A stretch of DNA of 35,788 bases from Flavobacteriales bacterium (GTDB lineage: Bacteria; Bacteroidota; Bacteroidia; Flavobacteriales; Weeksellaceae). Of the stretch, positions 18,076 through 27,433 are shown piece by piece. The stretch is taken from assembly GCA_002747105.1 (NCBI GenBank), contig PDSY01000002.1, forward strand, positions 1 to 35,788. The letters run 5' to 3'. The position numbers and the translations under genes are program-made. Each line of letters opens with the position of its first letter. Within the stretch, counting starts at the first letter, position 1. The notes beneath the pieces are model-generated. The model made no database searches, was not told the origin of the DNA, and saw nothing but the letters and a program-made list of their open reading frames with translations.

Positions 18076-18108
18076 AAAGCCTGTTTGAAATTACATCAAA
18101 CAGGCTTT
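18076..18108 (-). terminator. Terminator after hisS
   Basis: AAAGCCTGTTTGA (18076-18088) pairs perfectly with TCAAACAGGCTTT (18096-18108) around a 7-base loop, with TTTT in the minus direction. Confidence 0.85.
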
Positions 18109-18130
18109 AGGTCATATAATCAATACCGAA

Positions 18131-19477
18131 TTACTCACTCAAAAACTCGGTTTGAGCAATGGTTTTTTGCTCTCCCGTAACGATATTTTTAATTGTAATG
18201 GTTTGATGATTAATTTCATCATCTCCGATAAACACTACTTTTTCAATGCCTTTTTTCTCGGCGTAAGAAAACTGTTTTTTAAGTTTTACATTATCAGGAT
18301 AAAGCTCCGACATTACGCCTTTGTTTCGTAATTGAAAAATAAGCTTTGATGCCTCCAATGCTTCTCTATCTCCAAAATTAAAGAATAAATAATCAGGTTT
18401 TACTTCTGTGTTTTCAGGGAATAAATTCAGTTCTTCCATTACCAAATAAATCCTATCCAAACCAAAAGAAATACCAATTCCTGGGATGTTTTTCACGCCA
18501 AAAACTTCGGTAAGATTATTATATCTTCCACCGCCACCAATAGAACCCATTGCTACGCCATCGGCTTTTACTTCAAAAATGGCTCCTGTATAATAGTCGA
18601 TTCCTCTTGCCAAGGTAATATCGAATACCAAATTTTCGGAAATTCCCAATGCCTTGGTCTGAGCAAGTACAAATTCTAATTCTTCCAAACCTGTTTTTCC
18701 TATCTCTGAATTTTCAAACTTCTCTCTTAAAAGGCTTAATACCTCTTCCTGACTTTTACCATCGAATAAAAAAGATAATTTTGCTATCGCTTCATCGCTG
18801 ATTTGTTTCTCTTTCAACTCCTTGATAACGCCGTCTTTCCCTACTTTGTCCAATTTATCCAAAGCCACGGTAAAATCTATCAACTGATTAGAAATATCGG
18901 CATATTCTGCCAATCCAGATAATATTTTTCGGTTATTAAAATGAACTTTCACTGCAATTTTCAAGTCTTGAAAAGACTTTAAATACAACTGAACCAAATC
19001 CACTTCTTGCCAAAGCGATTCGCTTCCCACAACATCTGCATCGCACTGATAAAACTCTCTAAATCTTCCTTTTTGTGGTCTATCGGCTCTCCAAACTGGC
19101 TGAATTTGATAGCGTTTAAAAGGTAAACTCAGTTTTCCGTGATTCATTGCTACAAATCTTGCAAAAGGCACCGTTAAATCATAACGCAAGGCTTTATCTG
19201 AAATCTGGGAAGTTAGTTTCTGAAAAGATTTATTTTGCCAATCTTCATCTTTGGTTTTCTTGGTAAAATCTCCTGATTTTAAAATCTTAAAAATCAATCT
19301 ATCGCCCTCTTCTCCATATTTTCCTGTGAGGGTTGATAGGTTCTCAAAGCTTGGCGTTTCCAAAGGTTCAAACCCAAATAACTCAAAATTACGCTGTAAA
19401 ACTTCCTTGATATATCTTCTCTTTATCACTTCTTGTGATGCAAAATCTCTTGTTCCTTTGGCTAAACTTGGTTTCAT
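18131..19477 (-). CDS. hisS: Histidyl-tRNA synthetase
   Basis: A 448-residue class II aminoacyl-tRNA synthetase that charges tRNA-His. Motif 1 region (KGTRDF near the N-terminus), motif 2 ([13 protein letters not shown]), the histidine-specific ARGIDYYTG, the GGGRYNNL block and motif 3 ([10 protein letters not shown]) are visible, followed by the anticodon-binding domain (about 350-448). It has an ATTG-N19-TATTTTTG promoter and its own terminator, so it is monocistronic. Confidence 0.96.
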   Translation of the reverse strand: MKPSLAKGTRDFASQEVIKRRYIKEVLQRNFELFGFEPLETPSFENLSTLTGKYGEEGDRLIFKILKSGDFTKKTKDEDWQNKSFQKLTSQISDKALRYDLTVPFARFVAMNHGKLSLPFKRYQIQPVWRADRPQKGRFREFYQCDADVVGSESLWQEVDLVQLYLKSFQDLKIAVKVHFNNRKILSGLAEYADISNQLIDFTVALDKLDKVGKDGVIKELKEKQISDEAIAKLSFLFDGKSQEEVLSLLREKFENSEIGKTGLEELEFVLAQTKALGISENLVFDITLARGIDYYTGAIFEVKADGVAMGSIGGGGRYNNLTEVFGVKNIPGIGISFGLDRIYLVMEELNLFPENTEVKPDYLFFNFGDREALEASKLIFQLRNKGVMSELYPDNVKLKKQFSYAEKKGIEKVVFIGDDEINHQTITIKNIVTGEQKTIAQTEFLSE

Positions 19478-19502
19478 AAATCGTATTCTCTTAATTGAAT
19501 CA

Positions 19503-19532
19503 CAAAAATAATAAAATAACTTGATTGTACAA
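19503..19532 (-). promoter_or_regulatory. Promoter of hisS
   Basis: On the minus strand TTG (19532-19530), a 19-base spacer and TATTTTTG (19510-19503) match the Bacteroidota consensus. The ATG follows 25 bases later. Confidence 0.55.
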
Positions 19533-19632
19533 TGATTAATAGGGCAAACGCACGAAATATTAAAGTGTTAAAAAGTAAAGCGTAATATAAAATGCAAAGT
19601 ACAACAAAGAAATACTAATCTTTACCATATCA

Positions 19633-19717
19633 ATAAACGAAGTGGCTTTGTTAATTCCCCTCTAAAAAGAGGGGTGCCACGCAGTGGCGGGGGGTGTATG
19701 ATTAAACCATTGTTTAT
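19633..19717. repeat. REP/MITE-like double-hairpin element
   Basis: Two adjacent perfect hairpins, CCCCTCT-aaaa-AGAGGGG (19657-19674) and GCCAC-gca-GTGGC (19676-19688), followed by GGGGGTGTAT, are enclosed by an outer ATAAAC/GTTTAT pair (19633-19638 and 19712-19717). The GC-rich core contrasts sharply with its AT-rich surroundings. I recall very similar 'CCCCTCT...GTGGCGGGGTGTAT' words dispersed between genes of flavobacteria, so this is probably one copy of a repeated non-autonomous element. Confidence 0.7.
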
Positions 19718-19808
19718 CAATGTGTTAATATTATATTTAATGAAAATTCGTTTGTTTGACCTTAACCTCCATAACCTCGTAATTCTTATAACCTTAAACT
19801 ACGATCAT

Positions 19809-22070
19809 TTAAAACTTCATCTCTACGGTTAAAAAATATTCTCTTGGAGCAGATGGAATAATCCCAGGTCCTGGGTAACCCGTTGCCCTTCTCGTGAAAT
19901 ACACTTCATTGAAGATATTAGACACTCCAGCCTCTATTTTTAGATGCTTATTGAGTCGGTAAGAAGTAACGAAATCTACCAACTGATAGGCAGGAATAGT
20001 TCCCTGAATCCCCCAAGTATTATCTTTTGGGTTGGTAGGCTCATTGGTCGCAGAAGTATATTGCTCTGATAATTTGGTCAATAGAATACTTCCCAATAGA
20101 TTTTTATAACCAAAACTCATTCCTGTTTTTAAGTTTAATGTAGGTACAAATTCTACGCTATTTCCTTTAATCCCTGGTGTTTCGGATTCCACGTATTCCG
20201 AATGAGTAATGGCTGTATTGGCAAAAATATTCCATCGCCAATTTTTATTATTATTCAATACCAATCTCTTCAAATTGAAATCAATTAAAGATTCTACACC
20301 GAAAACAACTGCCTCTCCCACATTCGTTCTTACCTTTTGAACTCCAGAATAGCCCTCTGCTTGGCGAAAAACATTATCAATTCTATTATTATAAAACAAC
20401 CCATAAACACCAATATCATAAGAAATTACTCTTCTCCATTTTCCTCTTACACCAATATCTGCGGTGTAACCTGTTTCATCTTTAATATCAGGGTCAATGA
20501 CTAATGCATTATTGACCATCCGAATATCACTAAAAGTTACCGAACGATAATTTTGTGAAAGATTGGCATACGCCTCAAACTGTCGATTAGGTTTATAAGA
20601 AGTTCCTATTCCCAAAATAAAGAAATTTCTCAGGCGTTTTTCATCTTCGTGGTAAGTTTCATTAAATATGGTATTTCCTGCATTGTCCAAAATGATTTTT
20701 TTGTAAAAACCTTTCGCCTTGGTATCAATATACTCCCAACGAACGCCTGGAACAATTGACCAATCTTTAGACACCTTGAAGATAAACTCCGAAAACAACG
20801 CCACATTTTGATTCGGATAAGTGTAATCGGATTGGTGATAATAGTTGGTGTTTTCTTCATCAAAATTAAAATCGGCATCGCTACCTTTTGAACCAGCTCC
20901 TTGTCGCCCTGTATTATTGGCTCGGTAATATTTAGCACCAACTAAAAGCGTATGTTTTTTCTTCCCAAGGTGTTGTAAAAATTTGGTTTCCACGCCCCAA
21001 TTTCTAAATTTCCCCGTGATTAAATCCCTTGTTGCTCCCTCATAATCAGGTTGTCCTACTCTTGCAGGTCGATAGCCCAAACTTTCCCTTTTCGCATCTA
21101 AACCAAAAGCCTTTACGCTTAATTTTTGTTTTTTATTAAACTGATGATTAAAAAATACCGACCATAAATTCCAATCTACATTAAACCAGTTTCTCGCTCT
21201 GATACTTTGATAAGGATCTTGGTTATAAAGGTAATCCGTCAATCCACCTGGTTGATGAGCCAAGTATTTGAATTTGGTAAATTCAACACCGAATTTGGTC
21301 TTTTTGGAAAGGTCATAATTGAAAAAGAGATAACCATTTTGTGATTTATAATCCGAGTTTTCCTGAAATCCATCTCCTTTTTTATAATTAAAAAATCCAT
21401 AATAAGAGAAATCTCCCAACTTTCCTGTCAATGAATTAAAAGAAGTATGCGTACCAAAAGAAGCAATGGTATTTCGTGAAGTGAATTGTATTTTTCTACG
21501 GCGATTCGGTTTCTTGAGCTTAAAATTCAATAACCCTCCAAACTGCGTTCCGTACTGCAAAGATGCCGCACCTCTTACCACCTGAATTTCGTCTATCGCC
21601 TCTGCTGTTGGCGTGTAATAACTTTCAGGATAACCCAAAACATCAGCACTAATGTCATAGCCATTCTGCCGAGTATTGAAGTTTGCCGTTCGGTTAGGAT
21701 TCAGTCCTCGACCTCCCACATTGAGTTGCAAACCACCATCATTGCTATCAAAAACATTGATTCCTGCAATTTGAGAATAAATTTGACGAGGGTTATTAAG
21801 TGCTTTATTGATGATTTTAGTATCCATTAAAACCACCTCTGTTTTTTTAGCAGCGAAAATAGAAGTTCCCTCTACAGGTTTTAACCTTCTGGTTTCAAAG
21901 GCTTTGATTTTATTATTGATAATAATGACTTCGGAAATGTTTTTCGTTTTCAGAGAATCTGTCTGAGCAGAAAGATACATCGGTGCCAATAAGACCGAAT
22001 ATTTACAAACCTTTAATATTTCCTTTGAAAGGTAAAATCCATTTTTTGGGTCTAAAACTGTCTTCTTCAT
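19809..22070 (-). CDS. TonB-dependent outer-membrane receptor (FecA/siderophore type)
   Basis: A 753-residue TonB-dependent receptor. After an N-terminal export signal (hydrophobic YSVLLAPMYLSA, cleavage near 35) comes the plug (about 60-190, with INVFDSNDGGLQLNVGGRG and VRGAASLQYGTQFGGLLNF) and a beta-barrel ending in the terminal Phe of TVEMKF. It lacks the N-terminal carboxypeptidase-like domain of SusC proteins. It is expected to import an Fe(III) complex with TonB energy; the ligand is not deducible. The ATG at 22070 gives a normal signal sequence but overlaps the preceding HTTM gene by 68 bases; a later ATG (residue 31) would remove the signal. It is the last gene of the imelysin-HTTM-receptor unit. 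Confidence 0.9.
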   Translation of the reverse strand: MKKTVLDPKNGFYLSKEILKVCKYSVLLAPMYLSAQTDSLKTKNISEVIIINNKIKAFETRRLKPVEGTSIFAAKKTEVVLMDTKIINKALNNPRQIYSQIAGINVFDSNDGGLQLNVGGRGLNPNRTANFNTRQNGYDISADVLGYPESYYTPTAEAIDEIQVVRGAASLQYGTQFGGLLNFKLKKPNRRRKIQFTSRNTIASFGTHTSFNSLTGKLGDFSYYGFFNYKKGDGFQENSDYKSQNGYLFFNYDLSKKTKFGVEFTKFKYLAHQPGGLTDYLYNQDPYQSIRARNWFNVDWNLWSVFFNHQFNKKQKLSVKAFGLDAKRESLGYRPARVGQPDYEGATRDLITGKFRNWGVETKFLQHLGKKKHTLLVGAKYYRANNTGRQGAGSKGSDADFNFDEENTNYYHQSDYTYPNQNVALFSEFIFKVSKDWSIVPGVRWEYIDTKAKGFYKKIILDNAGNTIFNETYHEDEKRLRNFFILGIGTSYKPNRQFEAYANLSQNYRSVTFSDIRMVNNALVIDPDIKDETGYTADIGVRGKWRRVISYDIGVYGLFYNNRIDNVFRQAEGYSGVQKVRTNVGEAVVFGVESLIDFNLKRLVLNNNKNWRWNIFANTAITHSEYVESETPGIKGNSVEFVPTLNLKTGMSFGYKNLLGSILLTKLSEQYTSATNEPTNPKDNTWGIQGTIPAYQLVDFVTSYRLNKHLKIEAGVSNIFNEVYFTRRATGYPGPGIIPSAPREYFLTVEMKF

Positions 22071-23349
22071 TGTTTAAATCTACTTTTTCATCAATCATCT
22101 TTTGAGGACTTCTCCCGTTTAAGGCAACGAAAGTTTCCACAAAAACTTGTGGCTGATGAACATTCTTATTTTCTTGATAATAATCTGCTAAATAATGAGC
22201 AAACTCCAAAATGAAATCAGGCTGAAAAGCCATTTGTTTTTCTTGAGTAGGCGTTAAAAAATCTAAATTATCCACTACAAAAACTTGATTGGTCTTGGTG
22301 TCTTTAATTTTAAAAATGGCATAACCCGTTTTTTCCATCAGCATTACTCGCCAAGAAAAACGATAACCTTCTTCTGTCCAAAACAATTCACCTGGATACA
22401 ATAAATATCGCCAAGGGAAAATCAAGTGGAAAATCAGTAATAAAGTAACGATAAACCTCGAAATAATAGAGCCTTGATAAACAGCATGTTCCGTCCTAAA
22501 ATAAGAGAAATTTAATCGGGAAATCAGTTCTATTTTTTGCCATAAATTCTCATGCCATTTCGGAGAGAAATAAATGAATGCTCCACCAATCATAATAAAT
22601 GGAAACATCCCGATTGGAAATAAAATCCAAGTCAAAACATGAAAAACAACTACACCCATAAAAGCCCAACCTCTCGTTTTTTTGGAAAGTAACAAAAAGG
22701 GGATTGATAAATCAAAAATCGCTCCCGCCCAACTGAACAGATAAGGCATATACTCCTTGTCCATTAGTCCGCCAATCAATGGAATATAATGTTTGGAAGG
22801 TAACCAAATTTTCAGTGGCATGGCGTCAATTAGCCAATCGGAATTGAGTTTGCAAAGTCCAGCATAAAAATAAACTACACCCACCAGTATTTTAATACTA
22901 TTAATCGTCCAAGTAGGCACTTCGCCCTTTCTGATTGTAGGATTTCTTGCATCAAGGGAATAATTAACATTCATCGGTAAAAAAATCATTAAAAACGCCA
23001 CCAAACTGATGAAGTAATAATGATTAAGGTAATTGGTCTTGTCCATTAATTGAATATAGGTGAAGGACAAAAAGAAAAGGATGATATTCAGTCTGAAATA
23101 TTTCCCCAAAATAATTCCAATAGCAGAAATCCCTGCCAAAATGAATAAAAAATAAGTGTATTCTCCCAGTGGTTTTACCCATTCAAAACCGTAATAAGAG
23201 AAGAAATAAGTCGGTTGGATATACAAAGAGTCTATCCAACCGTAATAAAAAAATCTAAAAACACTTATTAACATCATTACCCCAAAAACTACTCTGTAAG
23301 TAGCTAATGGAGCAGATGAAGTATAAGTATTTCTAAAATTAATTGCCAT
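22003..23349 (-). CDS. HTTM domain membrane protein
   Basis: A 448-residue polytopic protein with about seven or eight hydrophobic segments through residue 320 and a polar C-terminal tail. It matches the HTTM family (horizontally transferred transmembrane domain, related to vitamin-K-dependent gamma-glutamyl carboxylase): DKTNYLNHYYF and AGLCKLNSDWL are hallmark stretches. The catalytic reaction in bacteria is not established. It starts 16 bases after the imelysin-family stop and overlaps the TonB receptor start, so it is almost certainly translated from one mRNA with both. A role with the receptor or lipoproteins in metal uptake is inference from this context. Confidence 0.88.
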   Translation of the reverse strand: MAINFRNTYTSSAPLATYRVVFGVMMLISVFRFFYYGWIDSLYIQPTYFFSYYGFEWVKPLGEYTYFLFILAGISAIGIILGKYFRLNIILFFLSFTYIQLMDKTNYLNHYYFISLVAFLMIFLPMNVNYSLDARNPTIRKGEVPTWTINSIKILVGVVYFYAGLCKLNSDWLIDAMPLKIWLPSKHYIPLIGGLMDKEYMPYLFSWAGAIFDLSIPFLLLSKKTRGWAFMGVVVFHVLTWILFPIGMFPFIMIGGAFIYFSPKWHENLWQKIELISRLNFSYFRTEHAVYQGSIISRFIVTLLLIFHLIFPWRYLLYPGELFWTEEGYRFSWRVMLMEKTGYAIFKIKDTKTNQVFVVDNLDFLTPTQEKQMAFQPDFILEFAHYLADYYQENKNVHQPQVFVETFVALNGRSPQKMIDEKVDLNNEEDSFRPKKWILPFKGNIKGL

Positions 23350-23365
23350 TATTGAAAGGAATTAA

Positions 23366-24514
23366 TTAATCACCATCAGTATCCATATAGGCAATACTCA
23401 CATTCAGTACTTGTGGCATACTTACTTTCAGGTTAACAACATTGGATTGTAAAGCCTGATAAGCATCTTTCATTGGCATTATATCGGTGTTCATTTGATT
23501 CACAAAACTTGGCTCCAAAGCACTGATTTTGTCTTTGGCATTATTAAAATTTGTATTGATTTTATTTGCAAGGTCAAGATTAGTCTGCTTAGCATCTAAA
23601 TATTCAATATAATGTTTTAAAGACTTTCCATTTTTAGTACCATCAAAAGAGACTCCATTGAAAAAGTTTTTCATTGCTTTTAAACCTTCCAAAGCATATT
23701 CTCTATTGTATTGATTTGAATAACGAGCCTCTACCCATTGTGGTTTTGGGTCTGTATTTTGCGGTAAAAACATCGGTGTTAAAACTCCTGCTGGATAACC
23801 GATTTTCCCTGCTCTTAAATCGCTTTCATAATAGCTCACAAAAGCATTAACGATTAAGCTCAAACTTCCCGCTGCATTGTTGGATTGATTTTCAACAAAA
23901 GAATCTCTATACCCTGAATTCCAATCGTTTAAAACTTCATTTGAACTTTCAATCATTTCATTGATGATGGCTTTCAAATAAGCTTTATATTGAGTAGCAT
24001 ATTGATCTGTTGTAAATTTAGCCATAATTCCTGCATCGTCATCAGCAAAGCCATTGACCATATAATCTATAGCTGGTAAACCTTGTGCAATCTCTCCATT
24101 TGAAATATGAGCAGGAGATCTAAAATCATAAGTTTCATTCTGAGCATAAGTTCTTACATTGTAAGTAGATACAGGATAAGTGTTCAGTCTATACTGATAA
24201 TTGATATGGTCTGCCTTTCCAAAACGGAAAAACCCAATATATTGATAAGCAATATAAGCTTGATGTAAACTGGCTCTTACTTTGGTTAAGTTAGCCTCAT
24301 TAGGCGTTGCAAAGAAATCATCGACATTATTGTCCAATGCCATTGATTTTGTTTTAAAATTTTGAAATGCAGGAAGAATATAATCATCCGCCATAAAAGT
24401 GGTCATTTCTTTTCTATCAAAACTATCTTGCACATCATCTCCTTTCTTTTCACGAGTACAAGAGAATAAAACCAAGACACTCAGTATGAATAGTAAAATA
24501 TTACCTTTTTTCAT
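23366..24514 (-). CDS. Imelysin-family lipoprotein
   Basis: A 382-residue lipoprotein: lipobox VLFSC with lipidated Cys19, then an all-helical imelysin-like region (about 35-370). Imelysins (IrpA/ICMP/EfeO-like) are implicated in iron uptake in many bacteria. The canonical GxHxxE motif is not present; at its expected place is GLPAID (145-150), with Pro and Asp for His and Glu, a variant I associate with the Bacteroidota subgroup. Metal binding by this protein is therefore uncertain. It is the first gene of the unit that continues with HTTM and the TonB receptor and has its own TATCTTTG element. Confidence 0.87.
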   Translation of the reverse strand: MKKGNILLFILSVLVLFSCTREKKGDDVQDSFDRKEMTTFMADDYILPAFQNFKTKSMALDNNVDDFFATPNEANLTKVRASLHQAYIAYQYIGFFRFGKADHINYQYRLNTYPVSTYNVRTYAQNETYDFRSPAHISNGEIAQGLPAIDYMVNGFADDDAGIMAKFTTDQYATQYKAYLKAIINEMIESSNEVLNDWNSGYRDSFVENQSNNAAGSLSLIVNAFVSYYESDLRAGKIGYPAGVLTPMFLPQNTDPKPQWVEARYSNQYNREYALEGLKAMKNFFNGVSFDGTKNGKSLKHYIEYLDAKQTNLDLANKINTNFNNAKDKISALEPSFVNQMNTDIMPMKDAYQALQSNVVNLKVSMPQVLNVSIAYMDTDGD

Positions 24515-24548
24515 TTTTTCTAATTTTTATAAATTCTAATTAAGGTTA

Positions 24549-24556
24549 CAAAGATA
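24549..24556 (-). promoter_or_regulatory. -7 element of the imelysin-HTTM-receptor unit
   Basis: On the minus strand TATCTTTG matches TAnnTTTG, 34 bases before the ATG. No exact TTTG at 19 bases. It lies just after the DUF4856-gene terminator. Confidence 0.45.
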
Positions 24557-24592
24557 AAATAAATTTCATCAAAAAACACAAGAATTGTCAAA

Positions 24593-24624
24593 AAAAGCGT
24601 ACCGAAAAATATCAGTACGCTTTT
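24593..24624 (-). terminator. Terminator after DUF4856 gene
   Basis: AAAAGCGTAC (24593-24602) pairs perfectly with GTACGCTTTT (24615-24624), 12-base loop, with T residues in the minus direction. It separates the DUF4856 gene from the imelysin unit. Confidence 0.8.
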
Positions 24625-24652
24625 CAATTAAAACTAAAAACTTAACTAAAAA

Positions 24653-25843
24653 TTAAGCATCTTGTAAATTAAATCCTCCTATTTCTGCCATTTTATTAGC
24701 TCCCATTTTCAATGCTTGTGCTATTCCTGGGCTGTATAATCCCATTTGTCTAATCATTTGCACATAAAAAGAACCTTTATGATTTGCTGGTAAAGCTTGA
24801 CCTTTAGGCGTGAAATCAATAGAATACAAGAATCCTAATCCTTCTGCTATTTCGTGGAATGCTGATGCCTTTTGCTCCATTGTAGCATTAGGATTTTCCA
24901 AAACATCTGCACCTTCTCTTAAATAATGAGCACATCTGATGAAACAAACCTTTTCCATTAATTTAACAATCTTATCTCTTTGCTTATCTCTCTCTGCATA
25001 ATCTTTATCTACAATCGCTTGTCTTCCTTTGATAAACGCATTGTAAATATCTTTTTTAATACCTGCTCCTGCTACACTTCCATCAACAGCACTGATGTAT
25101 CCAGACCAAAATCTTTTGTATTTTGATTTATTATCTCCTGATGTAATATCCACATTTGAGTCAGCTGGTAGTCCTGTATAACCAAAAGCCTCATCCCAAT
25201 GATGCTCCATTGCAGTATAGTTTTTACCTTGTGGAATTTGATCATTATCTACATTCAATTTGTCATCTGATAAATAATGGTTGATGATTTGGTCTAACTC
25301 AAATGCACCCATTAAACTTTTAGACATCAATTGTACTGTTTCAATACCTTGAGCATCTACCAATCTATTTCCGTACATACCTGCTACTCCATTAGAAGCA
25401 GTTGCACCTCTTTGAGAACTTAAATATTCTAAATCATTGAACAATCCTTGGAAATAAGTTTGAACTTGTGCTTGCTGTCCAGACATAGTTGCAGACGCAC
25501 TTACTTTATTCCAAATTTGCTTGGTAGTTCCGTTCAAATCTGATGCATTATAGAATGCCCCATCCATAACAAATGGATTATCCTGATTTTGAACTAATTT
25601 CATAAGATAATCGGCTGTGATATCTGTTGATTTCGCAGAACCTGCATAAGCTTTCACCTGCGAATGCATATCGATTCTCATATGTTGCCCTCCAAAAGAA
25701 ACAGAAGATGCTCCATTTCTTTCAAACTTATAATCCTTTACCTCTTGGTTTGGATTTACTGGGTCATCATTTCTATTACAAGAAGTGAACAACGCCAATG
25801 ATGCAACGGATAACACCACTGCTTTTTTTACTGAAAAATTCAT
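24653..25843 (-). CDS. DUF4856 lipoprotein
   Basis: A 396-residue lipoprotein with signal sequence and lipobox LFTSC (lipidated Cys22). The N-terminal mature part (YKFERNGASSVSFGGQ) and the block AMEHHWDEAFGYTG are typical of DUF4856, a Bacteroidota family of unknown function often found beside imelysin proteins. It is probably helical and surface- or periplasm-exposed. The perfect TTTG-N19-TATCTTTG promoter upstream and a terminator behind make it separately transcribed, while its position links it to the imelysin/HTTM/receptor genes; a role in iron uptake is inference. Confidence 0.85.
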   Translation of the reverse strand: MNFSVKKAVVLSVASLALFTSCNRNDDPVNPNQEVKDYKFERNGASSVSFGGQHMRIDMHSQVKAYAGSAKSTDITADYLMKLVQNQDNPFVMDGAFYNASDLNGTTKQIWNKVSASATMSGQQAQVQTYFQGLFNDLEYLSSQRGATASNGVAGMYGNRLVDAQGIETVQLMSKSLMGAFELDQIINHYLSDDKLNVDNDQIPQGKNYTAMEHHWDEAFGYTGLPADSNVDITSGDNKSKYKRFWSGYISAVDGSVAGAGIKKDIYNAFIKGRQAIVDKDYAERDKQRDKIVKLMEKVCFIRCAHYLREGADVLENPNATMEQKASAFHEIAEGLGFLYSIDFTPKGQALPANHKGSFYVQMIRQMGLYSPGIAQALKMGANKMAEIGGFNLQDA

Positions 25844-25869
25844 AATGATATTTATTTTAAAATTTGCAG

Positions 25870-25900
25870 CAAAGATATGTTTATTTTTAATAAATCCAAA
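25870..25900 (-). promoter_or_regulatory. Consensus promoter of the DUF4856 gene
   Basis: On the minus strand TTTG (25900-25897), a 19-base spacer and TATCTTTG (25877-25870) match the Bacteroidota consensus exactly; the ATG is 26 bases further on. Confidence 0.65.
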
Positions 25901-25948
25901 TAAAAATGAAGTATGATTTTTATCAGTTATGTGATTTTTTGTTCAAAA

Positions 25949-25977
25949 AAAAACTATCTCGTAAAAAGATAGTTTTT
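25949..25977 (-). terminator. Terminator after PPIase gene
   Basis: AAAAACTATCT (25949-25959) pairs perfectly with AGATAGTTTTT (25967-25977) around a 7-base loop. Confidence 0.8.
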
Positions 25978-25996
25978 AAATTGATGTAAAATTGAT

Positions 25997-27328
25997 TTAC
26001 TTTCCCCATTTATTTTTAAAAGTACAATTTTTATAACGTTTATCAATCGAAATAAAAATATGAGGGATACGAGTTTCAATCCATTTTTCTAATAACTCGT
26101 TTTGTTTTTTCTTAACAGCATAACTCTTCACCCTGTCATAATCGCTTTTCAAAGTCATCTGATGAGCAGGTGTTTCTTCTTCTAAACGAATCAATTTTAC
26201 TACTTTTCTTTTGTTTAGTTCATCTTCAAAAACTTCGGTGAGATCACCTTTATGAAGTCCAGCAATCTGATAAGCGACATCTGCACCCAAAGCATCTTTC
26301 TCTACCCTTGCAGAACCATCTCGACCTTGTAAAATTCCTGCATTATATTTGGTGCTTTTATCATCAGAGAATTTGTATGCTGCTTTCTTAAAAGACATTT
26401 TATCCAATTTAATCAGTGTCTTAATACTGTCCAATTTCGCCTTTGCCGTTGCTATTTCGCCTTCGGTAGGCTCTGCCATTAGCAGAATATGACTAGCATC
26501 GTATATCTTCCCCGATTTCCTTTCCAATTTAATGATATGAAACCCATATTCGGATTCGATAGGTTCAGAAATTTCGCCGACTTGTAAATTCAAAGCGGCA
26601 GCCTCAAAAGGCTTTACCATCTGACCTTTATAAATATTTTTCATCAGTCCACCATTGGCGGCAGAACCTGGATCTTCGGAATAAATTCTTGCCTGACTTG
26701 CAAAATCTTCACCATTTAAAATATCGGCTTTTATTTTATTCAATTTATTGATGAGTTCCTGCTTATGACTTTCCGTTAGCTCTGGATAAATGGCAATATT
26801 CGCTATTTTCACTTCATCTTTTACCTGTGGCAATTGAAATTGATACACATCATAAAATTCCGAAACTTCCTGAGGCGTTACATCTACTCCTGTTGTAACC
26901 ATTCTGTATTTTTCTCCCATTAAATACTGTTCAGCATCCATTTTTTCAATGACTTTTTTCATCTGATGAGCCGTTCTAAATTTATACTTCTTCAGCATTT
27001 CTCTTTCAGAAGGAAATTGAGATAAAATTCCATTATATTTCCTAAGTGCTTGTTCTTTAATGGCTTCTGTTTGAGGGTCAATAAGGGTATCTTGCTTGGC
27101 TTCGTGAATCAATATTTTTTTATTTAAAATACCTTCAAAAATCTCACATTTATCAATTGCAGGATTTTGTTGTTTTGCAAAATTATACTCTTCCAAAACT
27201 TCGGATTCTAATATAATTTCGTTTCCCACCACGGCTGCAATACCATCTACTAAATCTCCCTTATTCTGTTGCGCATTGATTACCGAAAATAAACAAAGCG
27301 ACAAATAAATCGTAATCTTTTTTATCAT
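25997..27328 (-). CDS. Periplasmic peptidyl-prolyl isomerase (SurA-like)
   Basis: A 443-residue secreted protein: signal peptide with cleavage near VINA-QQ (residue 19), an N-terminal SurA-like helical chaperone region (about 20-165), then two parvulin rotamase domains (about 175-275 with SEDPGSAANGGLMKNIYKGQM and YGFHIIKLE, and about 280-390). It should assist folding of outer-membrane proteins such as the barrel proteins encoded nearby. The second parvulin domain is less conserved. A TAAATTTG element lies 20 bases upstream. It is named by architecture; orthology to E. coli surA is likely but not proven. Confidence 0.88.
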   Translation of the reverse strand: MIKKITIYLSLCLFSVINAQQNKGDLVDGIAAVVGNEIILESEVLEEYNFAKQQNPAIDKCEIFEGILNKKILIHEAKQDTLIDPQTEAIKEQALRKYNGILSQFPSEREMLKKYKFRTAHQMKKVIEKMDAEQYLMGEKYRMVTTGVDVTPQEVSEFYDVYQFQLPQVKDEVKIANIAIYPELTESHKQELINKLNKIKADILNGEDFASQARIYSEDPGSAANGGLMKNIYKGQMVKPFEAAALNLQVGEISEPIESEYGFHIIKLERKSGKIYDASHILLMAEPTEGEIATAKAKLDSIKTLIKLDKMSFKKAAYKFSDDKSTKYNAGILQGRDGSARVEKDALGADVAYQIAGLHKGDLTEVFEDELNKRKVVKLIRLEEETPAHQMTLKSDYDRVKSYAVKKKQNELLEKWIETRIPHIFISIDKRYKNCTFKNKWGK

Positions 27329-27347
27329 TCTATTAAATTATATCTTG

Positions 27348-27355
27348 CAAATTTA
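27348..27355 (-). promoter_or_regulatory. -7 element of the PPIase gene
   Basis: On the minus strand TAAATTTG matches TAnnTTTG, 19 bases before the ATG at 27328. No clear TTTG upstream. Confidence 0.4.
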
Positions 27356-27433
27356 AAACTCTTGTTGAATAAAATGTTATTTTTTATTATAATTAATTGT
27401 TAAAATTTTATGAGGCTCAGCCTTAACCTTAGC

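Larger units (their letters stand above)
19478..19808. other. Gene-free gap between hisS and the TonB receptor
   Basis: No coding gene is seen in 331 bases. It holds the hisS promoter on the right-to-left strand, a featureless AT-rich stretch (about 19535-19625), a double-hairpin repeat (19633-19717), and a tract near 19759-19797 built of CATAACCTCGTAA-like words that resembles one arm of the inverted repeat between purD and guaA. Confidence 0.7.

Noticed and set aside
20630..20941. Second minus-strand open frame inside the TonB receptor gene
   Set aside because: It is an out-of-frame shadow within the barrel-coding region with no recognisable features.
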